Shown here one piece after another: positions 1-8,009 of a stretch of DNA of 64,000 nt. Position 1 is the stretch's first letter, and each line of letters begins with the position of its first letter. The notes below the pieces were generated by a model that was not told where the DNA came from, made no database searches, and was given only the letters and a program-made list of their open reading frames with translations. The stretch spans positions 7,540 to 71,539 of the forward strand of contig NZ_CP032280.1 of the NCBI RefSeq assembly GCF_002165305.2, given 5' to 3'. Source of the stretch: Acinetobacter sp. WCHA55. GTDB lineage: Bacteria > Pseudomonadota > Gammaproteobacteria > Pseudomonadales > Moraxellaceae. A program made the translations under genes and the position numbers.

Positions 1-519
1 CAAACTATCTCGAATATTTAATACATATGTCTCGCCGTGGTGTGCATGTAGGCTCTGGCCCGTTGCACCGACGCACTCCACCCATTTAATTAAGTCCTCT
101 TCAATCACCAGCGCAAAAACATCCCCCTTTTGAGGCTTCCAATCTGGCGTATTGACCAGCATTTTTCGGTGTGAGCCGTAGTCATCCAAATTAAACGGCT
201 CAATTTGCGCATATAGGATTGCTTCACCGCTATTGATGTCGTCCCCATCGCTATGCATGGAACCGCCTGAAAACTTATCAAATAACACCATGGCATAACC
301 TTGCTCGGCATACTCTGTTGCATGCTCTTCATGGTCACTGAGCACCATACCACCTTCCCAAACGGTTTCCTCACGGCTTTCACCAGCAACCGCTGGCACC
401 ACACTACGGCGAAATACATAACTTGAGACTGCTGATTGACTGGTCAAAACAATTGACCGTGATGCAACACGACGGCCTTCAGCAACACGATTTGCAACGG
501 GATTAACGGGCTTTAACAT
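1..519 (-). CDS. Hypothetical phage protein, C-terminus cut by window edge
   Basis: An open frame runs from an ATG at 517-519 to the left edge of the window without a stop, giving 173 visible residues that begin MLKPVNPVANRV. An AGGTGA ribosome binding site lies eight bases upstream of the ATG. The stop of the upstream gene is 11 bp away, so it belongs to the same minus-strand transcript as the terminase and tail fibre genes. The visible part has no motif I recognise; it is mixed, acidic and apparently soluble. A shorter open frame on the same strand (105-419) overlaps it but has unnatural composition and was discarded. Function unknown; a virion or packaging role is inferred from position only. 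Confidence 0.75.
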   Translation of the reverse strand, partial: MLKPVNPVANRVAEGRRVASRSIVLTSQSAVSSYVFRRSVVPAVAGESREETVWEGGMVLSDHEEHATEYAEQGYAMVLFDKFSGGSMHSDGDDINSGEAILYAQIEPFNLDDYGSHRKMLVNTPDWKPQKGDVFALVIEEDLIKWVECVGATGQSLHAHHGETYVLNIRDSL

Positions 520-530
520 TTTTTCACCTA

Positions 531-1613
531 TTATTTTTTACTGAGCACGGCGTATTCTGCATCGGTCAAAATACCTTGTTCATGCAGGGCTTTAAGCTTG
601 GCAAGCGCTTGATGCTTGGTTTCTTGTTCTTTCTGTACACGTAGCAACCTTTGCACCGCTTGCTTGGCTTTGGCCTCAATTTTCGCCACTTCTGCATTTA
701 AATTAGGGCTAATGGTATTGCGCTTGGTGTTTGCCTTCACGATTTGCTCGGACAACATGCGCGACATTTCATTTTTACTGGTTTTGTACTTGGCCCCGAC
801 TTGCTTGGTGCGCTCTTTTTCCAAGGCCATAGACAAATAATGACGGCCTGCTTGTGACTTAATCCAGTGCATCGTCCGTAAAATATGCTTACACGCAACA
901 CCCGTCATATTGGGGTTACGAATTTTAGGGAAACCGCCCTCTTTACGGCCCAGTACCGTGCCAGCAACGGTATTTAAATAACGGAACCAGAAATTAAAAC
1001 GGCCACAATCACACTCAAACTTCACACGGCCCTTAGATAGCCTGTTTTGCACCGTGGTCGCCTTTACGCGGTCTGGGTGAAACACCAGCTCATTGAAGGC
1101 TAAAAATTCAACCTGTACATGGTGATAGCGTGGGCCTTTCGGATTCTTCTCAAGCCCTTCACGGCTTGCATTTGTGGTGAAATGAACCAAGTTCCCTACG
1201 CGCCGTGCGGGAATAGCAACATGAATTTGCTGATTGGCACGGTCAATATCCTCTTGGCGACTCAGTGAAATCACCTGATCAACCGTAATACCGCCCTTAT
1301 AGGCCTGTTGCATCTGCTTAACGTTTTCAGCAAATGCATGTAAATCAGCTTTAGTTAGTACACGGGTTTCACCTTCAGGCATGTTTAAGGTCGTGCGCAA
1401 GGCCCGCTTAAAATCATAATCACCTGAAATATCTTGCGGTCGTAAAAATGTCGGTAGACTGCCCTTTTTATCGGCTTTGCTTTCGCGCTCTTCTTCTGCC
1501 CACTTACGTTGCCTCTGGGCCTCTCTTTGGCGCTGTTTCAGGTCTTTGCCTATACCACCGCGTAAAAGGGCCTCACGTAGTTCATCGGGCTTAAATTGAT
1601 CATCTTTAAGCAT
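531..1613 (-). CDS. SWIM-like zinc-finger protein with C-terminal SHOCT-like domain
   Basis: This is a 360-residue protein. A charged N-terminal third (residues 25-55, rich in Arg, Glu and Lys) is followed by a CxC...CxH pattern (C201, C203, C241, H243), which is the ligand order of SWIM zinc fingers, although the 37-residue gap is longer than usual. Residues 258-330 look helical and coiled-coil-like. The last 25 residues (about 335-360, with the pattern LKALHEQGILTDAEY) match the SHOCT short C-terminal domain, which often ends oligomeric bacterial proteins. Its ATG overlaps the end of the preceding gene by 8 bp, which suggests translational coupling. Both domain calls rest on pattern recognition. 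A DNA- or protein-binding virion-associated role is inference. Confidence 0.7.
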   Translation of the reverse strand: MLKDDQFKPDELREALLRGGIGKDLKQRQREAQRQRKWAEEERESKADKKGSLPTFLRPQDISGDYDFKRALRTTLNMPEGETRVLTKADLHAFAENVKQMQQAYKGGITVDQVISLSRQEDIDRANQQIHVAIPARRVGNLVHFTTNASREGLEKNPKGPRYHHVQVEFLAFNELVFHPDRVKATTVQNRLSKGRVKFECDCGRFNFWFRYLNTVAGTVLGRKEGGFPKIRNPNMTGVACKHILRTMHWIKSQAGRHYLSMALEKERTKQVGAKYKTSKNEMSRMLSEQIVKANTKRNTISPNLNAEVAKIEAKAKQAVQRLLRVQKEQETKHQALAKLKALHEQGILTDAEYAVLSKK

Positions 1614-1890
1614 CTGTCACCCCGTATTTTTTTTGAAGCTGTACCACGGCGTTTAAACTGGGCAATAACACGGTTTTTAATGGCAAAAGCTCATGCGTAA
1701 ATGATGTGCCACACGCCAAGCGTACAACATCACTATGAATACGGGTGCCATAGACACGTAGACTCACCAATGATGGGTCATTCACTTCATCTTCACCGAT
1801 TTGATGAATCACCAGCGAACCGCCGTAGCCTGTACGCTTCTCATTGACTTCAATATGCCGACGCAGGGCGTTATAAAATTCATTTCGCAT
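1606..1890 (-). CDS. Small hypothetical protein behind a terminator-like hairpin
   Basis: About 94 residues starting MRNEFYNALRRHIEVNEK, soluble, with no recognised domain. A GTG codon at 1899 in the same frame could add three residues. The start lies directly 3' of a strong minus-strand hairpin with a T-run (1902-1937), and no Shine-Dalgarno sequence is visible in the few bases between. Its 3' end overlaps the next gene. It follows the tail fibre gene, so it might be a fibre assembly or adaptor protein, but nothing in the sequence shows this. Confidence 0.65.
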   Translation of the reverse strand: MRNEFYNALRRHIEVNEKRTGYGGSLVIHQIGEDEVNDPSLVSLRVYGTRIHSDVVRLACGTSFTHELLPLKTVLLPSLNAVVQLQKKYGVTDA

Positions 1891-1901
1891 GGCATGCACA
1901 T

Positions 1902-1961
1902 AAAAAAAGGACTGTGCCCATTATGGCCCAGCCCTTTTAATGTCTTTTCTTATTATTCCTA
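1902..1961 (-). promoter_or_regulatory. Post-stop box plus terminator-like hairpin before the next start
   Basis: On the minus strand the stop of the tail fibre gene is part of TAGGAATAATA (1951-1961). About 14 bp later comes a hairpin AAAGGGCTG...CAGTCCTTT followed by T7 (1902-1937), which ends right at the start region of the next gene. This is one of about a dozen copies of the arrangement. Confidence 0.6.
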
Positions 1962-2822
1962 TGCCATTTCAAACCAAGACATCATTCGACCGCCACTTAC
2001 GCTATATCCCTTGTTTGGCATCAAAATGAAAGAAATCGGAATATAGGCGTTCATCGAGCCGTTGGACTGGTTCGCATACATGGTTGCAATCTGGTATCCA
2101 TCCAATTTCACAATACCGTGTGACAAACCATCACTACAATGGAACTGCATAAACACCATAATCGGCTTGGGCGTTGTATTTACATATACCGTTCCGTCAT
2201 TTCTACGCTGAGCAAGCACATTTCCATAAGATTGACCAATACCAATCATTTGACCACCAAGGTCGCCTTGCCCACTTCCCAAGCCGTCTAGCTCTTGGTG
2301 GATCTGGTTGATAGCGTCAATCACTTCCGAACCCATAGCATACTGCGGGTGCGGGTTTATGTGGTTCTCATGGTCTGCAACCATAGAATAAGCTAAGGCT
2401 GTGTTTGGGTCTAAAATAACGTTAATTTGCTCTAAAATTTGCGCATTCAAGGTAAGGCCGAACGTCGCAGTAAAGCTAATCCCGTTAAAAACTTTAAACA
2501 GTGAACCATTTGGGACGCTGGCAATCGCAAATAAAACCCCTTCTTTGGTATAAACCCCCATCGAGCCGACATGCAATTCGCTATTTGAGTTAATCACCGT
2601 CACAAAGCGAATCGTATTGGTTGCTATAGACGTTCCGCTTGCCACGATATTGGACTCAGAAACAATATTATTTAAATCTGTACGCTCGTCCATGGGCACA
2701 GAAATAAAATTGTCTGAGCTATATTTCATCTTATCGACTTCAAGCCTGATACCATTGGCCCGTGCATCAAAAAAGGCTGTAAGCCCTGCTCTTGTAATCT
2801 TTAACTTGATTGGATCACTCAT
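1959..2822 (-). CDS. Tail fibre / tail collar-like protein
   Basis: This is a 287-residue protein starting MSDPIKLKITRAGLTAFFDARANG. The first 100 residues resemble the N-terminal domain of P2 gpH-type fibres, in which a predicted assembly domain begins with a similar LTxAG...A.ANG segment. Around residue 155 there is an HxNPHPQY motif, common in phage fibre proteins. The C-terminal half is Gly/Ser-rich with beta character and ends in a predicted globular tip. I chose this ATG over one four codons upstream because GGTG lies at a suitable distance. It sits next to the terminase gene. Confidence in 'fibre' is fair; the receptor cannot be inferred. Confidence 0.65.
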   Translation of the reverse strand: MSDPIKLKITRAGLTAFFDARANGIRLEVDKMKYSSDNFISVPMDERTDLNNIVSESNIVASGTSIATNTIRFVTVINSNSELHVGSMGVYTKEGVLFAIASVPNGSLFKVFNGISFTATFGLTLNAQILEQINVILDPNTALAYSMVADHENHINPHPQYAMGSEVIDAINQIHQELDGLGSGQGDLGGQMIGIGQSYGNVLAQRRNDGTVYVNTTPKPIMVFMQFHCSDGLSHGIVKLDGYQIATMYANQSNGSMNAYIPISFILMPNKGYSVSGGRMMSWFEMA

Positions 2823-2891
2823 AACTAACACCACAATTCACTTTTAGCCAGTTATACGGATTTTCTACGCCGTGCTTTTTCGATATTCCTA
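2823..2891 (-). promoter_or_regulatory. Post-stop box AGGAATATCGAAAAA with CACGGCG
   Basis: The terminase stop TAG is the first part of TAGGAATATCGAAAAA (2876-2891). CACGGCG (2868-2874) follows immediately on the minus strand. A weaker hairpin, ATAACT...AGTTAT, ends at the ATG of the tail fibre gene. This copy lacks a T-run. Confidence 0.55.
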
Positions 2892-4901
2892 TGACAGTAA
2901 ATCAGCCACGGCGCTGGCTTGCTCAAGTGTACTTGCTGGGGTTCCGACCGTATTTGCTCCCTCTCCATGGCCGTAGCTCTCTGGATCTAGGTTCACGCCG
3001 TTATCCGCTGGGGTGTACATGGTTCCTTCCAAGAAAATAAAGGCGAATGTATCCACAATATCGGGCGACGAAATACCCTTACGGCGCATTTCTTCTTTGG
3101 ATAAAATCTTAAATCTGGCCTGATCATCGAAGGTGTACGGGACACGGGTTAATTGCTGAATCACCTTACTTTTTAGGAACATGGTACGGATTTTAAAGCG
3201 CCCTTGCTGAATGGCCCGTGATAGGCACACATAGGCTTGCGCACGCTTATTCACGTACTCTTTGCGGTTTGCGTTACTAAAGCACTGACCACCCCAATGC
3301 ATCGGTTTAAAGAAAATACCCAATGACTTTAAGTTCTGGGCCAAGCCAGCACCCGCACCGTTTGAATCCAGTAGAATCGTGGCATTCGGATATTCAATTA
3401 AACACTCTTGAATGTGCGCGGTTAGCTCATGAATATCATCATTGTTCTTACAAAGCGGGATTTTTGTTAATTCTGCACGGCGGGCGTGTGGCCCCCATTG
3501 TGCGGTGCCCCAGACTTTCGCAATAGCAATGGTCGAATCATCACGGCCAACACCACCACCAACATCGACCAGAATGAAATAGCCATATTTTGCGTGGGTT
3601 TCAGCACCTAAAGACTTGCCTTTAAATGCATATTCAGCCATGCGATTGGTGATAAGGAACTCACCCGCAAGGTCTGGAAATAGACCGCGAATACGAATCA
3701 TGTATTGCGGATCGTCACGGTCGCCATACTGAATAAGGGCTTCAATAATTTTCTTTTCAGAAACAAGCCCTGTATCTTCAGAACTGAAGGTTAAATTATT
3801 CCATACCCCCCCTGCCTGAATAGACAATCGGTGATGTGTGTCATAAAAGAAACCCGCTGGCCGTGCTGGTTGTGATGTTAAAACCATACGGTTATCCGCA
3901 TGCGTTAAGGCCCCGACTAGAACATCGAATACCCCATCATCGACCGCACAAGCTTCGTCCACCCAAATTAAAAGATAATCGCCGTGGTTCCCCGCTAAAG
4001 CCTGTGGGTTCCCCTTGGGTGCCGTTTTTGCATATACGTGCCAAGTCTTTTGATGACCTTTGATGTAAACCGACTCGGCCAGTACCGTGATGTAATCTGC
4101 CAGCCATGCCAAGCGACCATTGCGCATAAGGCTTAAACAGATTTCGATTTCTTTCCAGACTAATTTTCTCAGCTGTTGAATCTGAGGCGCTGAAAACATC
4201 ATGACGCTGTGCGGGAAAAAGCATAAATGCCATAGGGCCACTACACCAGCGGAACGGGTTTTACCCGTGTTATGGAAGACAAAACCATCACCCGATAAAA
4301 ACTTATGGTTCCCGTCCACCAAAAAGCCGTAATAGTCACCCTTACCCAAATTTTCAGCGGTCTGAATAGTGCATATTTCATATCGATCTGAAATATCCAC
4401 GGCGGATCGGTCGGACTTGAGCCTGTAAACGCCGTAACGGGACTTTTCAAAGGGTGTGAGCTTATCCCACATACGCACAGTAACTTCGCGTGTTCTACGC
4501 GATTCTACGTGCATTAGACATAAGATATGCGAAGCGTTAAAGGTGTGCTGTGTGCCGTCGCTATACGTGAAGCGGTACATTTCTTCACTGCCACGCTCTA
4601 AATACAAGACTTCACGGCGCGATTGACCATCATCCCCCATAAGAAAATGATTAATTGTGACCTTTTCAACGGGAATGACCTCACCCGTATCCAACATGAT
4701 CGGGGTGCCTTTGGCAAAACACCCGTGCCCAGATGCAACCGTAGTACGGCTACCGTCAAAAGCCACGCTATTAAACAATTCTTCTTGCTGGCCCGTGTAT
4801 TCCATCCCCAGACCTTCAATGGAAAAACGCGAAATGTCATAGCGATAACGTAGACATGCGGTTTTCCACTGAGGCAAGCTGTCTAAGCTTCTTAAACCCA
4901 T
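2889..4901 (-). CDS. terL: Terminase large subunit precursor with in-frame intein
   Basis: The 670-residue precursor holds an ATPase-nuclease packaging motor interrupted by an intein. Residues 57-60 (SGHG) and 212-215 (TGKT) form a Walker A P-loop, SGHGTGKT, once C61-N211 is removed. Walker B is at about 310-316 (LLIWVDEA). The nuclease part follows, with an acidic strand near residue 440 (ILVDVGGGVGRDD), a second at ILLDSNGAG, and a C-terminal SPDIVDTF. The spliced protein would be about 519 residues, normal for TerL. The start follows AAGGGGCGGG. The motor translocates DNA into the prohead and cuts concatemers. As encoded, the P-loop is split, so the enzyme should be inactive until splicing. 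Confidence 0.92.
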   Translation of the reverse strand: MGLRSLDSLPQWKTACLRYRYDISRFSIEGLGMEYTGQQEELFNSVAFDGSRTTVASGHGCFAKGTPIMLDTGEVIPVEKVTINHFLMGDDGQSRREVLYLERGSEEMYRFTYSDGTQHTFNASHILCLMHVESRRTREVTVRMWDKLTPFEKSRYGVYRLKSDRSAVDISDRYEICTIQTAENLGKGDYYGFLVDGNHKFLSGDGFVFHNTGKTRSAGVVALWHLCFFPHSVMMFSAPQIQQLRKLVWKEIEICLSLMRNGRLAWLADYITVLAESVYIKGHQKTWHVYAKTAPKGNPQALAGNHGDYLLIWVDEACAVDDGVFDVLVGALTHADNRMVLTSQPARPAGFFYDTHHRLSIQAGGVWNNLTFSSEDTGLVSEKKIIEALIQYGDRDDPQYMIRIRGLFPDLAGEFLITNRMAEYAFKGKSLGAETHAKYGYFILVDVGGGVGRDDSTIAIAKVWGTAQWGPHARRAELTKIPLCKNNDDIHELTAHIQECLIEYPNATILLDSNGAGAGLAQNLKSLGIFFKPMHWGGQCFSNANRKEYVNKRAQAYVCLSRAIQQGRFKIRTMFLKSKVIQQLTRVPYTFDDQARFKILSKEEMRRKGISSPDIVDTFAFIFLEGTMYTPADNGVNLDPESYGHGEGANTVGTPASTLEQASAVADLLS
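4269..4721 (-). other. Mini-intein coding segment within terL
   Basis: Residues 61-211 (151 aa) start with Cys (CFAKGTPIML, splicing block A). They contain a block B-like strand with His125 (FNASH) and end with block F/G features (YYGFLVDGNHKFLSGDGF then VFHN), followed by Thr212 as the +1 extein nucleophile. The length leaves no room for a LAGLIDADG or HNH homing endonuclease, so it is a mini-intein. It sits exactly in the P-loop of the terminase ATPase, a recurrent insertion point for phage inteins. The block assignments are read directly from the sequence; splicing activity is inferred. Confidence 0.88.
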
Positions 4902-4910
4902 ACCCGCCCC

Positions 4911-5462
4911 TTAGATTGAAAATGGGACGCTGAATGTGTCTATATCATGCTGTGTCGGTTCCTCTTCTAGCTCCAAAATGCTGGACTGAGCCAGCATCTT
5001 AATGGCTGTCCAGCATGCAATTAAAACGGCAAAATGGTTATTGGTAACTTGACCACTATCCAGCTCGTAGACATTACCTTTCATTTCTGTTTTACGGACT
5101 TCAATCACCGACTCAGGGTTACACATCGCGTCAAGGTCTGGGGCTAATGCCAAACGCCCCAAGCGCTTCATGCTGTAATAGTCCTTAACCGCCTGATCCA
5201 AGTGCTCTAACTGTGAAAAGCACGTGTCCCACTTCTTAAACGCCGTGGGGCTATCCACGACGATGACCGTATGGGCTTGGATCTGCTTAATTTGAGCAAT
5301 TTGCTCAGGGGTTTTGCCTTGGTATGGGTCTTTTGGTGGGGCATATGGCAATAATTTCGCAATACTCAGTGTGTCATTTTGCTTATCCACGACAGCAACC
5401 ACACGTACAGCATCCCCATTACTTCCAGCAACTCGACAATCGATATACATTTGTTGAGACAT
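4911..5462 (-). CDS. Hypothetical protein upstream of terL
   Basis: A soluble 183-residue protein (MSQQMYIDCRVAGSNGDAV) with an acidic C-terminus and no recognised domain. The ribosome binding site AAGGAT precedes the ATG, and the gene is 3 bp from its upstream neighbour and 10 bp from terL, so the three are probably co-translated. Position next to terL is common for small terminase subunits or portal-adjacent proteins, but no DNA-binding motif is apparent. The tandem-HTH protein at 19.8-20.9 kb is a better candidate for small terminase. Confidence 0.7.
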   Translation of the reverse strand: MSQQMYIDCRVAGSNGDAVRVVAVVDKQNDTLSIAKLLPYAPPKDPYQGKTPEQIAQIKQIQAHTVIVVDSPTAFKKWDTCFSQLEHLDQAVKDYYSMKRLGRLALAPDLDAMCNPESVIEVRKTEMKGNVYELDSGQVTNNHFAVLIACWTAIKMLAQSSILELEEEPTQHDIDTFSVPFSI

Positions 5463-5464
5463 AA

Positions 5465-6247
5465 TTAATCCTTATCCACGACTTGCTCGGTGCGCTCACC
5501 TGTTGCTGGGTCTGCATCTATGCGTATAAACGTTTTTTCACCTTCACGGTCTTTGAATAGATCCGCCTGAATCACCAATGAGAATTGCTCAGATGTTTTT
5601 TCATCTTCAGGCGTAAACTCGTCCACATATAACGGCGGTAAACCTGATTTAACTTGTGGCACAAGGCCCGCAAGGTCGAACTCAACCAGTCCAGCGGTGA
5701 CGTTGGTTTCTTCAAGATCGGCTCGGTCTGGATACAGCGTGTTATCAAAAATGGTTAAGTCCCACTCGTCACGAATTTCAGGCGATACAAAGTAATTCGC
5801 TTTAATACGGCGCTTTTCCATAAGGCGGATGTATGCACAAAATTGACTTGCAAATGCGTCCGCACTGGTCGGGTCATTCGCCACGAAAACAAATTGCACG
5901 TGATACGCACGGGGTTCCGTGCGCATGGTTGCACGGCGCTTTAATGGGTCGTTTTTAAAGATGTGTTTCACTTCAAAGTGGGTGCCTATGATTTGTGATA
6001 AATCTGGCGGGGCCACAATGTTTTGTACCGATAAAATCAATATCGGAAGGGTTCCCCCTTTTTTTCGATAGCTGTCTAATTGCTTGGCAAAGTCATTCAC
6101 AAGTTTGCCCTCAGCGACCGCATAAGCGACCGTCTGAGTTCTCCATTTGCTCAATAACTGAGTCTCTGGTGTGAGCCAACGGCGGAAATCTAACACCATT
6201 TGCGCCAATGCTTGGCTGACACACTCTTTAGGGCTTAGAACTCGCAT
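5465..6247 (-). CDS. Hypothetical virion-cluster protein
   Basis: A 260-residue protein (MRVLSPKECVSQALAQMVLDFRRWL) with mixed alpha/beta composition and no recognised domain. Residues 30-200 contain regular hydrophobic strands (LPILILSVQNI, AYHVQFVFVANDP), as in phage tail-completion or neck proteins. GGGGTAATGC precedes the ATG. It lies in the terminase cluster, so a neck or tail terminator role is plausible. That is inference from context and strand pattern only. Confidence 0.7.
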   Translation of the reverse strand: MRVLSPKECVSQALAQMVLDFRRWLTPETQLLSKWRTQTVAYAVAEGKLVNDFAKQLDSYRKKGGTLPILILSVQNIVAPPDLSQIIGTHFEVKHIFKNDPLKRRATMRTEPRAYHVQFVFVANDPTSADAFASQFCAYIRLMEKRRIKANYFVSPEIRDEWDLTIFDNTLYPDRADLEETNVTAGLVEFDLAGLVPQVKSGLPPLYVDEFTPEDEKTSEQFSLVIQADLFKDREGEKTFIRIDADPATGERTEQVVDKD

Positions 6248-6257
6248 GCATTACCCC

Positions 6258-7121
6258 TTAAAAGAAACTGTTAAACCAACCAGTGGCATTTTCAACAATG
6301 ACTCTTTTCTTTTCCTTTGGCTTAGGCTCAATACTGGTCACAGCACCATCTAACATCGGTGTTTTGGCTTGACTCATGTACTCGTCCAAGTCCACGGTTT
6401 TGCATAAAGCCCCGTCGAGCATGTTTTCTTGTTTTACCTGTTGTAAGCGCAAACGCTTTTCACGCTCTGCCTTCATTGCTAAAAGTTGGTTTTCAGCCTC
6501 AATCGCCCGTTCTAAGGCTTGATCGGCAATGATGTTTGCGGAAAGCGCTGTATAGACAGAATCAACCATCACCGCCAAGCTATCTTCAAGGGTAGAACGC
6601 ATGTATGCGCCTTGAATGCTATCCATTAACTCGCCGTGGCCCATGTTGGTTGCATAGTTCGGCTGTAATACATAATCAAAGCCAAAATTAACCGTCGGGT
6701 AGATAATCCCGTCTACCTTCTCATAGTCATTTACAGCTGAAAAACCGCCAATTTTGGCGCGATAGTTTTCTAGTGCTTTATCGCCAAAAGGATTATTAAG
6801 GAACTCTTGGCGATGTGTAACGTTGCCGTCGTCATCGCACGATAATTCAATGGTTCGCACTGCTGGACTGATACTGACCTGTTGACCTCTAACAATGACC
6901 GTCTCAGGCACATCTAGGCCATAGAGCAAGCGCAATTGATGGCCGTAATAACCAAACATCCCGCCTGTAGCGACCATTTCTTGTGTGGCTGGTGAATTAA
7001 TTAACTTAATCCATGCTGGATAGTTCACGTTGTCCCGCGAAACTCCTGTGAACTGACGGCCACGCTCTTTAATATTGAAGGTAATCCGTTTTGTTTTGCG
7101 CAGTTCTAGTACATCAGACAT
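6258..7121 (-). CDS. Candidate capsid-assembly (scaffold or protease-like) protein
   Basis: About 287 residues from MSDVLELRK. The N-terminal 150 residues are beta-rich and include ELSCDDDGNVTHRQEFL followed by AKIGGFSAV, a pattern I associate with head-maturation or scaffold proteins of some tailed phages. Residues 190-230 form a long charged helix (ALERAIEAENQLLAMKAEREKRL), typical of a scaffold. The C-terminus is basic. An in-frame ATG seven codons upstream lies inside a terminator-like hairpin (7122-7150); I prefer the ATG at 7121, just after the T-run. No catalytic triad can be assigned with confidence. Low certainty on function. Confidence 0.55.
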   Translation of the reverse strand: MSDVLELRKTKRITFNIKERGRQFTGVSRDNVNYPAWIKLINSPATQEMVATGGMFGYYGHQLRLLYGLDVPETVIVRGQQVSISPAVRTIELSCDDDGNVTHRQEFLNNPFGDKALENYRAKIGGFSAVNDYEKVDGIIYPTVNFGFDYVLQPNYATNMGHGELMDSIQGAYMRSTLEDSLAVMVDSVYTALSANIIADQALERAIEAENQLLAMKAEREKRLRLQQVKQENMLDGALCKTVDLDEYMSQAKTPMLDGAVTSIEPKPKEKKRVIVENATGWFNSFF

Positions 7122-7191
7122 AAAAAGCCCCAAATATTGCATTTAGGGCTATTTTGAATGGTCTATTTTTTGGCTTTTCTCGATATTCCTA
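7122..7191 (-). promoter_or_regulatory. Post-stop box plus terminator-like hairpin abutting a start codon
   Basis: TAGGAATATCGAGAAA (7176-7191) contains the methyltransferase stop TAG. Thirty bases later the hairpin AGCCCTAAAT...ATTTGGGGCT with T5 (7122-7150) ends at the ATG of the next gene. It is a clear Rho-independent terminator shape placed where a ribosome binding site is expected. Confidence 0.65.
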
Positions 7192-7929
7192 GCACGGCGC
7201 AAGCTCGAATTGCTTTAGGCGCTCGGTCGCAGTAGCAAAATAGCCGTTATCTTGCTCAATCCCGATAAAATTACGCCGTGTATTCAAACATGCCACACCT
7301 GTTGAACCTGAACCCATGGTGAAATCTAAGACTGTTTCACCTTCATTGCTGTAGGTCTTGATTAAGTATTCAAGCAATGCAACGGGCTTTTGTGTCGGGT
7401 GAAGTGATTCTTTTTGCTTATCACTGTTGAAAAGCTGGATAGAGCGCGGGTAGCGTTCTTCTGAGTCATATTCATAGCGCTTAATGGACTTCCCATAACA
7501 TTCGCTATCAATATCAGTACGGGCAAATTGTTTGCGTTTATGGCCCTTAGTCTTTTGTGGGTTAAAGGTCGGTTTCTTGGCATAAAACACACTGATAATC
7601 TCATGTGCTCTTAATGGCTGAAATTTAGCGTTTAAAAACCCCGTTGCATTTGGCTTTTCCCATATCCAGTCATAGCGAAAGTCTTTTATATTACTGGCCC
7701 GTAGCAGTGAACTAAACGGCTCAGCACCAAACAGTAAAATAGCGCCATTTGGCTTGATAATGCGCTTCAACTCGGCCCACATTAGAACAAAGTCAATCAC
7801 ACTATCCCACTTGCATTTCGTGGTGCCATACGGCGGATCTGTCAAAATTAAATCAACCGATTGGCTAGGAATGCTTTTCATCTTCTCCAAGCAATCGCCG
7901 TGCATGAGTGTAATTTGATTGCTCAACAT
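7189..7929 (-). CDS. Orphan amino-DNA methyltransferase, beta class
   Basis: A 246-residue S-adenosylmethionine-dependent N6-adenine or N4-cytosine DNA methyltransferase. The catalytic motif IV DPPYG (D31-G35) comes before the AdoMet-binding motif (LDFTMGSGSTG, 201-211), the circular permutation that defines the beta class. HPTQKP before motif I is also typical. No restriction endonuclease gene is adjacent, so it is an orphan, as is usual for phage enzymes that protect DNA or alter regulation. It has no separate target-recognition subunit; specificity cannot be read. The ATG lies just after a hairpin (7932-7960). It sits between the head genes and the spanins. Confidence 0.9.
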   Translation of the reverse strand: MLSNQITLMHGDCLEKMKSIPSQSVDLILTDPPYGTTKCKWDSVIDFVLMWAELKRIIKPNGAILLFGAEPFSSLLRASNIKDFRYDWIWEKPNATGFLNAKFQPLRAHEIISVFYAKKPTFNPQKTKGHKRKQFARTDIDSECYGKSIKRYEYDSEERYPRSIQLFNSDKQKESLHPTQKPVALLEYLIKTYSNEGETVLDFTMGSGSTGVACLNTRRNFIGIEQDNGYFATATERLKQFELAPC

Positions 7930-7931
7930 AG

Positions 7932-7997
7932 AAATGGCCGTAAATTAAATTACGGCCATTCTTCAATATTCAAAACTTGCGATTTCTCAATATTCCA
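7932..7997 (-). promoter_or_regulatory. Post-stop box plus hairpin before methyltransferase start
   Basis: TGGAATATTGAGAAA (7983-7997) follows the spanin stop by about 12 bp, with CACGGCG between (7999-8005). The perfect hairpin AATGGCCGTAATT...TTACGGCCATT (7932-7960) ends three bases before the methyltransferase ATG. Confidence 0.6.
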
Positions 7998-8009
7998 GCA
8001 CGGCGCTGG

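Noticed and set aside
105..419. 104-residue open frame on the minus strand
   Set aside because: It overlaps the better gene 1-519 (same strand, other frame) that has a ribosome binding site and natural composition.
3937..4233. 98-residue frame inside terL
   Set aside because: Shadow frame in the terminase coding region with no start signal; terL is fully explained by the intein-containing frame.
4269..4721. Homing endonuclease in the intein
   Set aside because: The intein is only 151 residues and has no LAGLIDADG or HNH motif.
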